This document shows positions 6,062 to 15,193 of a stretch of 15,905 nucleotides of DNA, in pieces. Where the stretch lies: NCBI GenBank assembly GCA_001839685.1, contig MLAK01001037.1, forward strand, positions 221,289-237,193, written 5' to 3'. Made by a program: the position numbers and the translations under genes. The DNA is from Tritrichomonas foetus. Lineage: Eukaryota > Parabasalia > Tritrichomonadida > Tritrichomonadidae. The notes beneath the pieces were generated by a model that saw nothing but the letters and a program-made list of their open reading frames with translations, had not been told where the DNA came from and searched no databases. Numbering within the stretch: the first letter of the stretch is position 1; the number at the start of each line of letters is the position of its first letter.

Positions 6062-7771
6062 ATACAATTCACCAAAGAATTCAATGTGGGTGAGAGCAAA
6101 TTGATTGTTTCCATATGATGATAGTCCTGTTTGTGTTAGTCGAATAAAACGATATCGTGAATTTTGTTGGTTTCTATGTTTGATTTCAAATGTATGAATT
6201 TGACATTCCAAATATAATGTTTGGTCATTTGAATGTGAATCAAGTTCTTTCCAATAATATCCATCATTTGATCCTTCAATTTTCCACGAACGAAGATGAT
6301 ATCGGCCAGATGAAATTTTTATTGAATAATGTGATAAAGAAATTTGATGATTTTTGAAATCAAAACAAAGATATGAATTTTTTTCATCTTTTGATAAATA
6401 AGTAATTCTTTCATCACTATAATTAACAAGTGATGAAAATGATCCATAATATTCATTTCTGTTTCCTGTGATATCAACAAGTCCTGATTCATAAACATTT
6501 CTTCCTGTTTGTTTTGTCAATTCTGAAATGATTCCTTCAAAGGGTTCATTTTTATATTGACACTCAGAATATTTAAGATTAAGTTTTAATTTAATAGAAT
6601 TAATTTCTTGACGAAGTGAATCAAAATAATCATTTTTCATTTGTTTTGAATTTTCTGAAAATTTCGAATTAATTTTAGTTTCAATTTCATTTTGAATTTC
6701 TGTTTGGTGTTTTAAAAATAATTTTTCAAAATTTGAAAGTTTTTCTTTTATTTCTTGTTCTTGTTGGTGAATTTGTTTTTCAATTTCATTTATTATTTGA
6801 TGTGAAGTTTGTTTGTTAATTGTTTCAAATTTTGATAATTGTTCTTCATATTTCTGTTCAAGTTCTTGAAATCGTGTTTCATGTGTTGAAAGTAAAATTT
6901 CATTTGACTGTTGTTGTTTTAAAAGCTTATAAATCATTGTTGTTGAATGTTTTGGTTGATAACATTCACAAAATAATGGATGTGAAATTAATTTCAAAAT
7001 TTCTTCATCATTCATTTCTTCATAATTTAAAAATGTTACAAATGATTGTAAAATTGATTTTTCATTCTCTTTTCCTTTTTCATTGTACTTTTGAAAATCA
7101 TCAAAAAGTGAAAGAATAAAATCATAAAGAAGATGATGATTTTCAATAAAGAGTGATGGCGATGATAAAATTCGATATAATCTGGAATATTTCATTTTTC
7201 GTAATAATCCACTTTGAATACTTTCTTCTAAATGTTTTGCAATCATTTCTTCTTTCTTTTCATTTTCTTTCTCATTCTCATTGTTCCTTTCATTTTCTTT
7301 TCCACTTTTTCCCGATGATGAATTTTGTAAATCTGACGAAGACGAAAAAGTATCAATACAAATAAGATCATTCAGAATATGGGTTAAAAATGGAACTGAA
7401 TGAAGATATTTCTCAAGACTGAAATACAATTCATGATATTCATAACGAGAACTCATTTCAAAATATTCAAAAAATGTGTGTTTTGAAATTGCAATTTCTT
7501 GACTCTCCATCGATGAAATGAAATTTCGAAATGTTTCAATTGAATATTTATCTGAAAGATCAATTTCTTCTTGATGAAAGATTTCATNATGTTTTCGAAA
7601 ATATCGACATTTTGTNAANNATAAACTTTTCTTTGTTNGAATTTTTTCTCCTTGATAAACTAAAATGATTTTATCTTCTTCTTCTTGATCTTCTTTTAAT
7701 TTCTCTATCTTCAAAATATCATATTGACAGTCTTCATAATTTTTGTGTTTTTCATTCTTCTTTTCCATCAT
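6059..7771 (-). CDS. BTB/POZ-like, coiled-coil and F5/8 type C (discoidin-like) domain protein
   Basis: The 570-aa product has a charged N-terminus, a BTB/POZ-like domain (about 33-125), a Ser/Glu/Asn-rich linker (about 143-175), a helical region that fits a BACK-like segment (about 176-285), a coiled coil (about 290-400) and a C-terminal F5/8C-type galactose-binding-like domain (about 415-570) recognisable from LRSWKIEGSNDGYYW (493-507), RYRFIRLTQTG (539-549) and a final HIEFFG. There is no signal peptide, so the discoidin fold is presumably cytosolic or nuclear. BTB proteins of this kind often self-associate or act as Cullin-3 adaptors; here the coiled coil and discoidin-like domain would supply oligomerisation and target binding. 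The role is inferred. Five ambiguous bases (7588, 7616, 7619, 7620, 7638) leave four residues undetermined in the BTB domain. Two ATG codons stand in tandem at the start; a 10-codon upstream frame beginning at 7800 ends on top of them. Confidence 0.85.
   Translation of the reverse strand: MMEKKNEKHKNYEDCQYDILKIEKLKEDQEEEDKIILVYQGEKIXTKKSLXXTKCRYFRKHXEIFHQEEIDLSDKYSIETFRNFISSMESQEIAISKHTFFEYFEMSSRYEYHELYFSLEKYLHSVPFLTHILNDLICIDTFSSSSDLQNSSSGKSGKENERNNENEKENEKKEEMIAKHLEESIQSGLLRKMKYSRLYRILSSPSLFIENHHLLYDFILSLFDDFQKYNEKGKENEKSILQSFVTFLNYEEMNDEEILKLISHPLFCECYQPKHSTTMIYKLLKQQQSNEILLSTHETRFQELEQKYEEQLSKFETINKQTSHQIINEIEKQIHQQEQEIKEKLSNFEKLFLKHQTEIQNEIETKINSKFSENSKQMKNDYFDSLRQEINSIKLKLNLKYSECQYKNEPFEGIISELTKQTGRNVYESGLVDITGNRNEYYGSFSSLVNYSDERITYLSKDEKNSYLCFDFKNHQISLSHYSIKISSGRYHLRSWKIEGSNDGYYWKELDSHSNDQTLYLECQIHTFEIKHRNQQNSRYRFIRLTQTGLSSYGNNQFALTHIEFFGELY
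7588..7638. other. Cluster of ambiguous bases (N)
   Basis: Five N calls at 7588, 7616, 7619, 7620 and 7638 fall in about 50 bases, the only ambiguous positions in the window. They keep the reading frame and lie in the BTB-coding part. They may mark collapsed reads from near-identical members of a large gene family, or allelic differences. Confidence 0.9.
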
Positions 7772-8135
7772 CTTGTAAAAATGGCATTAACGGTCGCCAT
7801 AGAATAATTTTTTTTTGTGATAACAGTCAAATTCAACTGCAAAATTATCTCGATTTTGATGAACAAAAATTTATCAAGTGAAATATTATTCACAGTAAAC
7901 CCTCATATTTCAATAATAGTACTAAGTTATAATAACTTTAGCGGATTGAATAAATAAAAATAGCATACAAACTTATTGCAAAAAAATGGCTTTCCCCATT
8001 ATAAAAAATTTATGATTTCATTTAACATAGCATTTCAGGGAATAAAGTCTCTGAGATCTGAAAATAGAAAAGTTTCTTGGGAAAAAATGCTTTATTAATC
8101 TATATATACAGTTACAATTACACTTTCACTTTCAC
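7772..8135. other. Intergenic region between tandem minus-strand genes
   Basis: It holds the 5' region of the BTB gene and the 3' flank of the ABC transporter gene. A TAACGG (minus strand, about 7788-7793) resembles a Myb-binding site, and trichomonads have many Myb regulators, but this is weak. No other feature was recognised. Confidence 0.4.
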
Positions 8136-9947
8136 CTATTTTGTTAATTGCCTTTGAACAAGATTATAATAGACTCCTTGTTTCTGAAGAAGCTCTTCGT
8201 GTGTTCCATGTTCCATCATTTGACCTTGATCAAAAACATAAATACTTTTTGCTGCACGAATCGTACCGAGTCTATGTGCGATAATGATTGAAGTACGACC
8301 ATCCATTACTTTATCTAGTGCTTGCTGAACTTTTCTTTCACTTTCAGCATCAAGTGCAGAAGTAGCTTCATCAGTAATGAGTAATTTTGGATTAGTTAAA
8401 ACAGCTCTGGCAATGGCAATTCGCTGTTTTTGCCCACCACTTAATAATGTTCCTTTTTCACCTATCATTGTTTCATATTTGTCTGGTAATTTATCGATGA
8501 ATTTTGCAGCATTTGCAATTCCTGCTGCGACATAAATTTCTGAATCAGTCGCATCTGGCTGTCCATAAGCGATATTTTCTTTTATATTTACAGAAAATAA
8601 GTGTGGATCTTGTTGAACAACGCCAATAGCTTTTCTTAAGAAGCTAAAGTTATATTTTTTAATATCAACTCCATCAAGTAAAATAACACCTTGATCAACA
8701 TCATAAAATCTTAATAAAAGTTGAACAATTGTTGATTTTCCACTACCACTATGTCCAACAATTGCAGTGATTTCACTTGGTTCAACCACAAACGAGATAT
8801 TTTTTAATACCCATGTATTTCTTGTTGGATATTTGAACCAAACATTTTTGAATTCTACTTTACCAACAAAATTAGATGGTGCTATTGCATCATTTAGTTC
8901 AACAATTTCAACAGGCGTATCAATTACTTCAAAAATTCTTTTTGATGAATCAATTGCACGGAATTCAAATGAAATTGTATCGAGAAGATGATGAATTTCC
9001 ATACCAGTCCAAAATGCAGCTTTACTTAATGAAAATAGCTGACCAGGAGTCAGAAAACCTTTAATTGCATAAAAAGCGCCAATATTTAAAATAACAGAAA
9101 CAGCACCATTGTCAATTAAATTTCCTAGTGAAAAACTAGAATGCATGTAAACTCTTGCACTGGCATCATGGTCGCATGCGGCTGTTTGAATATCTTTAAA
9201 AAGTTCAACTTGTTTTATCTGACGGTTAAATGATGAAACAATTCTTTGATTAGATAAAGTTTCATCAGCGATTGTAATTGCCTGTGATGAAAGATCAAAA
9301 GATTTTCGGAAATGTCGAAAGGCAAATTTTTTAAATACATTGACAATAATTGTTACACCAATTGCAGTTATTAATGCAAAGGTGGCAAGTTTGAAATTAA
9401 CACTATACATAACAAATAATGCAGCTAAAAGTTTTCCAAATGCTGAAACTTGTGTTGTTTTGAATTCTCTGAAAACTGCACCAACTCGACTAACGTCGTC
9501 ATAGAAGTAATTTAATAAATCTCCAATTGTATGTGTGTCAAAAAACTCCATATCTTTCTCCATCAAACTTTTGAATAGCATTCTTTTAATTTTAATCCCA
9601 ATTTTATCGCCAATTATGAACCAATAATAATGATTGAAAAAAGCCAAAAATCCACATAAAATTGAGGCCAAAAATGCATAGAATGCATTAATTTTAACAA
9701 TGTCCATAGCATTTTCTTTATTCACTGCATCTAAAATATTACCCATGCATATTGTTGTTGCCATGTTAACCCACCCTTCTGTTAGCGATGGAATAAATAT
9801 CAGAAAATTGATTGGGTGACGATAAAAAAGCCAGTACATTCTTGGCAAAAAAGGAAAAATTCGATGTTTTTTCTTTTCTGCTTTTTTGGGATATTTTGGC
9901 CTGAATTCATCAAGAAGGATCTCTTCGATAAGCGGTTCTTCAGTCAT
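8136..9947 (-). CDS. ABCB-type (MDR/TAP-like) half ABC transporter
   Basis: The 603-aa product is the normal size for a half transporter: one membrane domain (about 36-325, five to six helices) followed by one nucleotide-binding domain (about 363-600). The NBD is complete: A-loop aromatic in FKYP (Y373), Walker A GHSGSGKS (398-405), Q-loop VVQQD (443-447), signature LLSGGQKQR (501-509), Walker B with D526 E527 in LLITDEATSALD, and H-loop H558 in IIIAHRL. It should work as a homo- or heterodimer exporting lipids, peptides or amphipathic drugs with ATP; the substrate cannot be read from the sequence. The N-terminus is acidic and then Lys-rich, with no obvious presequence, so plasma membrane, vacuolar or other endomembrane location is more likely than the hydrogenosome. 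One slightly unusual point is Thr525 just before the Walker B Asp. No initiator-like box lies close to the ATG. Confidence 0.95.
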   Translation of the reverse strand: MTEEPLIEEILLDEFRPKYPKKAEKKKHRIFPFLPRMYWLFYRHPINFLIFIPSLTEGWVNMATTICMGNILDAVNKENAMDIVKINAFYAFLASILCGFLAFFNHYYWFIIGDKIGIKIKRMLFKSLMEKDMEFFDTHTIGDLLNYFYDDVSRVGAVFREFKTTQVSAFGKLLAALFVMYSVNFKLATFALITAIGVTIIVNVFKKFAFRHFRKSFDLSSQAITIADETLSNQRIVSSFNRQIKQVELFKDIQTAACDHDASARVYMHSSFSLGNLIDNGAVSVILNIGAFYAIKGFLTPGQLFSLSKAAFWTGMEIHHLLDTISFEFRAIDSSKRIFEVIDTPVEIVELNDAIAPSNFVGKVEFKNVWFKYPTRNTWVLKNISFVVEPSEITAIVGHSGSGKSTIVQLLLRFYDVDQGVILLDGVDIKKYNFSFLRKAIGVVQQDPHLFSVNIKENIAYGQPDATDSEIYVAAGIANAAKFIDKLPDKYETMIGEKGTLLSGGQKQRIAIARAVLTNPKLLITDEATSALDAESERKVQQALDKVMDGRTSIIIAHRLGTIRAAKSIYVFDQGQMMEHGTHEELLQKQGVYYNLVQRQLTK

Positions 9948-11029
9948 TTATTTTTCGTTGATGTTTTTTGAAGAAAGATTTCTCAAATAAATGTGGATGG
10001 TGTGATATGAAATTTCAATCGGCATTGAATTTTCTGAAGATGGGGAGAACGTTATTTTGTTGATTGGCCTTTGAACCTCGAAAATTGAGGGGAAATTTTA
10101 TCTGAAAATAATTGTGATGATAAATGTCCAATAACATTCATTTTTGGTTCGACGATCTAGACAGAAAATAAAAGAATAAACTTAGATTTTCAAATATAAA
10201 AAGCATCAGAATCTATATTGAAATATAAATCTACACCAGAAAATCTTATTTCTTCTTGGATTTTTTTTCATATTTTTTTTAATATTGTTTTATATATAAA
10301 ATATCTACTTTATCAAATCTTATTTCATGCATTATATTTAATCAATATTTTAAATCTCGAATAAGCTTCACTTTTTCAGTATAAAATTTGCATGCCAGAT
10401 TCATTTCTTTTAATTAATAGATATAATTTAAATATGTTTACATAACACAAGTATTTTGATAGATTTTCGACAGTATCACAATGATTTATAAATTTTCACT
10501 TCGAAAAATGCTCGTTATTGTTGAGTTTTTCTACTTTTCAGTACACAATTATAGAAAAAGTTATCAAATTCTATCCATTATTAAAATTGTCATCAAAGTA
10601 ACTTTGACAAAGTGTCTCCTTTGAAGTTCCGATCTACAAATATGAGAATATGAAAAATTTTCTAAATTCATTTGTGATACATACAATATCTTTCAAATAT
10701 TTGAAAAATCATGATGAAAATCATTCATTAACTTTATGTTAAAAATGATATCTGGTAAATATGATTTTTAATGCATGCCCTTTTCCTGTTTCTTCATATA
10801 TTTCATTACCTACATGCTGAATGCAACTATCTTCCTGAAATCAGATAAATAAAAGGAAGAAAGTTCAATCAGTGAATCATTACTTTCAGCAATGAATATT
10901 TAGAAATTGTCTAAATAATGAAGGTACATGAAGATAAAATATTACATAATAAAAAGACAAAAAATTGTGTCAATAGATATAAAACCGAAGAACTATTCAG
11001 TTATATTAGTTTTAATACAGTACAAAAAT
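9948..11029. other. Long intergenic region between tandem minus-strand genes
   Basis: About 1.1 kb, containing the ABC gene's 5' region and the coiled-coil gene's 3' flank. It is AT-rich, with T-runs at about 10260-10280. On the minus strand a 31-codon open stretch (10834-10739) preceded by CTGATTTCAG resembles a last exon but has no convincing partner exon. A plus-strand frame from 10918 runs into the antisense of the coiled-coil gene and is taken as a shadow. No tRNA-like or snRNA-like motif was recognised. Confidence 0.45.
10739..10834 (-). other. Possible orphan 3' exon (31 codons)
   Basis: Reading the minus strand from 10834 gives 31 codons (starting EDSCIQHVGNEIYEETGKG) to TAA at 10741-10739. 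It directly follows CTGATTTCAG, closely similar to the CTAATTCCAG end of the GTPase intron, and is preceded in frame by TGA. No GTATG-type donor lies 20-30 bases upstream. It may be chance or a gene remnant. Confidence 0.15.
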
Positions 11030-11032
11030 TTA
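11029..11032 (-). terminator. Stop codon overlapping a TAAA poly(A) signal
   Basis: The minus-strand TAA stop is followed by A, forming TAAA as in trichomonad 3' ends; a T-rich stretch follows. By analogy only. Confidence 0.4.
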
Positions 11033-14000
11033 ATCCGATTCAAAGTCGCCATCACTTTCATCTTTTTTATGCTTTTCTATTAATATGTGAAATTGAGTAT
11101 TCTCTTCTTTTAATATACGCTTTTCTTCTTCGGATTGTTTCAGACTTTGCTTTGTTGAATTTAATGCAGAGCGTAATTTGTTTATCCCTTCACTTAAGTT
11201 TTGTCTTTCAACAGAATATTGATCATTACTTTGTTGAAGTGAGCTATTTTCATCCAAGAGAGCATTATATTTAATTTGTAATAATGCCAATTCATTCGTA
11301 GAATTGTTGGCTTTCTTCTTTATTTGTTCAATAAAATTATTAAGTTCAACAATTTCTTTTTGAAGGGTATCTCGTTCAAGTAATAAGTTTTGTATGTCTT
11401 TATGTGAATCTGTGAATAGTTGTCGCAAAGTATTTAATTCCTCAAGTAATTGTGTTGTCAAATAGCTTTGCGAATGTGGCGATCTTGGTGATTTTATAGG
11501 TGAAATTATTGAAGAATAAGATGAATTTGTGGAATATTTAGGCGAAGCAGCAGGGATTGGTGATTTCGGTGATTTGGGCGATTTCGACGAGGTTGAGTGA
11601 GAAGGATTAATGTTTTCCCTTAATTGCTTCATTAAGAAAATAATTTCTGATGTTTTAGTGGAGCAGTTTGTTAAATCAGTAGACATTTCATTTTTCTCTC
11701 TCTTTGCAGTTTCTAATTCATTTTTAACCGTAACTATCTCTTTTTCTAGTTTATTCATATTTTTTATCTGCTCAGTTAACATTAAAATTCTTGTTTCTAA
11801 CGTTGATTTTTCACCTTCAATAATTTTATATCTTGACTGAACTTCTGTGATTTTTTGTGCTTGTGCATTTATGTTTTCTTGCATATTTTTATTTTCACTT
11901 GTTAGAGAATTCAATTCACTTCTCATGTCATTATTTTGCTGTGATAAAGTTGTTAATTTTTGATTTAGGACAGAAATTTGCTGGGTCTGCTGTGTTTCTT
12001 TATTAGATAACTCTTGAATGATATTTTTATAGCTCAATTCATTCGATGAAATTGTAGAATTATATTGTGCACATTTCGTTTTCAAACTCTGAACTTCATT
12101 TTCAAGACTCTGAATTTCCATTGAACTAGATTTCTGTAAACGTTCGTATTCTACATTTAATTTAGCTTTATCCCTACGAATGTTCTCAATTGTTTGATTT
12201 AATTCATTGGATTGATTTTTCAAACTTTGTATTTCTGAACTTTTTTCGGATAATGATCTTTCTAAATCCAAAATTTGAGAATGTTGAGTTGAAGATAGCT
12301 TAGATGTATTGTTCAAATCATCTTCAACAGAAGCTAATTTTAGTTGTAAAGAGTTCAATTCTTCTTGTTTGTTTTTAATATCATTTTGACAATTTGTTGT
12401 TTTTTCAGAAAGTTGGTCATTTTCGGCTTTTAGAAAATCTATTGAGGTTTGAGTTTGAATTGACAACTCATCATTTCTTCTTTTCTCTGCTTTCAATTGA
12501 ATTTCTGTAGTTTGTAATTTTTCTGTTAATTGTGCTTTGGTTGCCAAGAGTGACTCATGTTCAACACTTAAATTTTTATAGGAAGTTTTCATTTGTTCTA
12601 ATTGAACAGAGATATCAGTAAGTTGCTTGGAACGTTCAGATATTTCATTTTTAAGAGATTGAATAGTTTGATCATTGGCAGTATTTGATGCAACTGCTGA
12701 CTTTAATTGGCTAATAGTATTAGAAAGTTGAATTGCATTTGATTCTTTAGCATTTTTCTCTGTTTCTAATTGATTATTCAACATTTCTATTTCATGTTTC
12801 AAAAATAAAATATGTTGCTTCATTTTTTCTCTATCTTTCAAATTATCATTCATATTTTTCAGTTTATTTTCTAAATTTTGGTTATCTTTTTCAATGACTG
12901 CAATTCTTTGCTTTAAATTTTCTGTTTCTTTCTTCAAAATAACATTTGTTTGTTTGAGAGTATCAGTTTCACTCAGCTGACGATCTTTGTTCGATTTTTC
13001 AATCGTGATTTGATCTGTTAATTTTGATATTTCTTTCTTTAACTTTTCGTTGTCTTGCATAACAGTAACATATTTTGAATTATTATCGTTTGTTGATCGT
13101 TCAAAACTTTCAATTTGTTTCTTAGCAAGAGAAAGCTCCCCATCTAATTTGGAATATTGGGCTTTGAGATCCATGACTTCCCTTTGTAATGTTTGATTAT
13201 CTCCTTGGAGCTGAACTCGTTCATCAACTGATACTTTTAATTCATCTCTTTCTTTTTCTAATGCTTTATTCAATTGCGATAAAATTTTATCTTGATTCGT
13301 TTTTTCATCAGTCAAACGAGAAATTGTTGCTTCATTATCTTTAATTTTTCTCATTAAATCTATTAATTTCTGCTTATTATTTTCATTTTCATCTAATGAA
13401 GCTGCAAGCGCATTTTCGATTTCATGATGAACCTCATTTTGCTTTTTATCCAAATCTTCTTCCATTTTCTTGATTTTGTCAACCAAATTATTGTTTTCTA
13501 TTTTTAGTTCTTTAATTTTTGCTTCATGCTTTGCTAAAATATCATTTTTAGCCTCGACTTCTTGTGTCATTGCTTGAATACTTTGTTTAAGCATTTGTCT
13601 TTCGGTTTCAGATGAACGATATAAAGATTCAGATTGAGAATTTTGTGATTTTATCAGTAAAATATTTTGTTCAGCGTTTTGCTTTTGACGTAATAATTTT
13701 TTCAAATCTGATTCATTTTGCTTGATTTTATCAATTAAGTTGTTGTTTTGAACTTCAGAGCTTTGAAGCTTTTGTTTTAATTCATTTATTTCGTCATATA
13801 ACTGGGAAATATTCGTTTCGTATTGTGCTTTAACTTTTTCATTTTGTGATGTTCTTAATTCCAGGGAATTTTCATAGTTTTGGATTTTGAAATTAAGGTC
13901 ATCAACTTTTTCCATTTCTTCACTAATTCGATTATCTTTTTCTTTTAATTTCTGTTTTAACTCAAATATCTCATTTTCAAATTGATTCCGCTCTTGTAAT

Positions 14001-14890
14001 ATTTGTTCATAATGTTCGGATAAAATTATATTTTGTGATTCTTTTTCTTTATTTCGTGATTTTAGCTCATTGTTTTCAGATTTAAAGTTTCTTAATTCTT
14101 CTGAATTTTTAGACACAACTGTTTGAAGTTCAGCATTAATTTGTTGAAGTCTTAATAAATCAGATTGTAAAGTTTGATTTTCTGATTGTATTTTATGAAA
14201 TTCATTTAAAATTTTTAATTTTTCTTCTTCAACAACGGAAATTTGTTGATTGTTTGTTTCTGATTGCTTCATCAGCGAATGTTTGTCTTTTGTGAGTTTT
14301 TTAATTGTTTCTGCAAATTGGGTTTTCATTCCATCAAATTGTATTCTTGCTTCTTGCAATTGCTGATGAAATAATTCTTTTTCATTTCGATGTGATATTT
14401 CTTTTGTGTTTAAACTGTCTATTCTATTTTGCAATTGTTGAATCTGCCTTTTTAACTCATCATTAGAACTTTTGAGATCATCTCTACTTTTCTTCACCTG
14501 GGCAAGCTCAGTTGTAGCTTTTGTCAAATGATCTTGGAAAAATTTTTCTTTCGTATCTTTACTTGTAATTATTTCTTGCTGCGTTTTCAGTTGCTCTTTG
14601 AGTTGTGAATATTTTTGAAGTAATGATTTCATTTCTTCGGCATGTTTTTTTTTCTGTAATTTTATTTTCTGTCTGTTTCGCTGTTTGATTGATTCGAGGA
14701 GATCTGTTAATTCCGATCGTATTGGTGAAGTATCAATCATTGAACTTGAGCTCACCACAGAATTTTGCGCAGATCGAATTGATGTTAATTCTGTGATTAA
14801 ATCTTGCACTTTGGAAACTAAATCGGTCTTTTCTTCTTGAAGGCGTGAATTCTCATGGACTAGCTGACGTATTTGCTCTTTTGCGTCCAT
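11030..14890 (-). CDS. Large coiled-coil protein (1286 aa) with an SP(K/R) cluster
   Basis: The product is almost wholly heptad-rich Glu/Lys/Gln/Leu coiled coil, from about residue 60 to 1090 and again from about 1142 to 1270, with an acidic end (DESDGDFESD). A Ser/Pro-rich break (about 1095-1141) contains repeated SPK and SPR sites such as KSPKSPKSP and IKSPRSPHS, typical CDK/proline-directed kinase targets. A basic patch (about 70-85, QRNRQKIKLQKKKH) lies near the N-terminus. There is no Walker A, motor or membrane segment, so it is not a kinesin, myosin or SMC ATPase. Such proteins are often labelled viral A-type inclusion-like in trichomonads by coiled-coil similarity alone; realistic roles are centrosomal, cytoskeletal-fibre or golgin-like scaffold. 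The start used is the ATG at 14890; the codon two places upstream is GTG, not a likely start in a eukaryote. No intron is apparent. Confidence 0.85.
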   Translation of the reverse strand: MDAKEQIRQLVHENSRLQEEKTDLVSKVQDLITELTSIRSAQNSVVSSSSMIDTSPIRSELTDLLESIKQRNRQKIKLQKKKHAEEMKSLLQKYSQLKEQLKTQQEIITSKDTKEKFFQDHLTKATTELAQVKKSRDDLKSSNDELKRQIQQLQNRIDSLNTKEISHRNEKELFHQQLQEARIQFDGMKTQFAETIKKLTKDKHSLMKQSETNNQQISVVEEEKLKILNEFHKIQSENQTLQSDLLRLQQINAELQTVVSKNSEELRNFKSENNELKSRNKEKESQNIILSEHYEQILQERNQFENEIFELKQKLKEKDNRISEEMEKVDDLNFKIQNYENSLELRTSQNEKVKAQYETNISQLYDEINELKQKLQSSEVQNNNLIDKIKQNESDLKKLLRQKQNAEQNILLIKSQNSQSESLYRSSETERQMLKQSIQAMTQEVEAKNDILAKHEAKIKELKIENNNLVDKIKKMEEDLDKKQNEVHHEIENALAASLDENENNKQKLIDLMRKIKDNEATISRLTDEKTNQDKILSQLNKALEKERDELKVSVDERVQLQGDNQTLQREVMDLKAQYSKLDGELSLAKKQIESFERSTNDNNSKYVTVMQDNEKLKKEISKLTDQITIEKSNKDRQLSETDTLKQTNVILKKETENLKQRIAVIEKDNQNLENKLKNMNDNLKDREKMKQHILFLKHEIEMLNNQLETEKNAKESNAIQLSNTISQLKSAVASNTANDQTIQSLKNEISERSKQLTDISVQLEQMKTSYKNLSVEHESLLATKAQLTEKLQTTEIQLKAEKRRNDELSIQTQTSIDFLKAENDQLSEKTTNCQNDIKNKQEELNSLQLKLASVEDDLNNTSKLSSTQHSQILDLERSLSEKSSEIQSLKNQSNELNQTIENIRRDKAKLNVEYERLQKSSSMEIQSLENEVQSLKTKCAQYNSTISSNELSYKNIIQELSNKETQQTQQISVLNQKLTTLSQQNNDMRSELNSLTSENKNMQENINAQAQKITEVQSRYKIIEGEKSTLETRILMLTEQIKNMNKLEKEIVTVKNELETAKREKNEMSTDLTNCSTKTSEIIFLMKQLRENINPSHSTSSKSPKSPKSPIPAASPKYSTNSSYSSIISPIKSPRSPHSQSYLTTQLLEELNTLRQLFTDSHKDIQNLLLERDTLQKEIVELNNFIEQIKKKANNSTNELALLQIKYNALLDENSSLQQSNDQYSVERQNLSEGINKLRSALNSTKQSLKQSEEEKRILKEENTQFHILIEKHKKDESDGDFESD
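11468..11608 (-). other. SP(K/R)-rich linker in the coiled-coil protein
   Basis: This segment encodes about 47 residues that break the coiled coil and carry at least seven Ser-Pro pairs, several followed by Lys or Arg. It is likely unstructured and phosphorylated; kinase assignment is inference. Confidence 0.7.
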
Positions 14891-15193
14891 TTTCACTCAG
14901 TTATAAAAAAGCGCGGGAAAATTTGGCGTCGTTATTTTTATGAAAAATGGCCAAATATGAATTGAAAGTGATTCTTTGAAATTGATCATGTGATAACTTT
15001 TTGACTGTATTTTTGTCCACGAAGAGGATTACACAAAAATACTACTATTTCCATTAGTTTTTATAAATACACATTTCCAGATATTTTCATGTAATTTATA
15101 TAATGTATATATAAATATTTATTAATGTTATATAAAAAATATTTATAATCTATCAAGATACTGATATTTTTAATTTCAATACAATACATTTAA
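14891..15193. promoter_or_regulatory. Divergent promoter region with E2F-like sites
   Basis: About 300 bases separate the divergent coiled-coil and ML-domain genes. Near the coiled-coil gene, GCGCGGGAAA (14911-14920) contains the E2F consensus TTTCCCGC on the minus strand, and TTTGGCGTC (14922-14930) is one base off TTTGGCGC. A TAACTG Myb-like site (minus strand, about 14897-14902) lies between these and the ATG. Initiator-like TCATA boxes occur about 50 and 70 bases before the coiled-coil ATG. The right half, next to the ML gene, is plain AT-rich sequence. Confidence 0.4.

Noticed and set aside
6120..6145. CTAACACAAACAG on the minus strand, resembling the long trichomonad intron 3' motif ACTAACACACAG
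   Set aside because: It lies inside the F5/8C domain and encodes RLTQTG in frame; no break in the protein calls for an intron.
10066..10090. Minus-strand GAGGTTCAAAGG resembling a tRNA T-loop
   Set aside because: The flanking bases cannot form a T-stem and no acceptor or D arm is present.
10918..11274. 118-codon plus-strand frame
   Set aside because: More than half is antisense to the coiled-coil gene and the peptide is Phe/Leu/Ser-rich shadow translation.
14891..14896. Start of the coiled-coil gene at the GTG codon at 14896
   Set aside because: A eukaryotic gene would use the ATG at 14890, two codons downstream.
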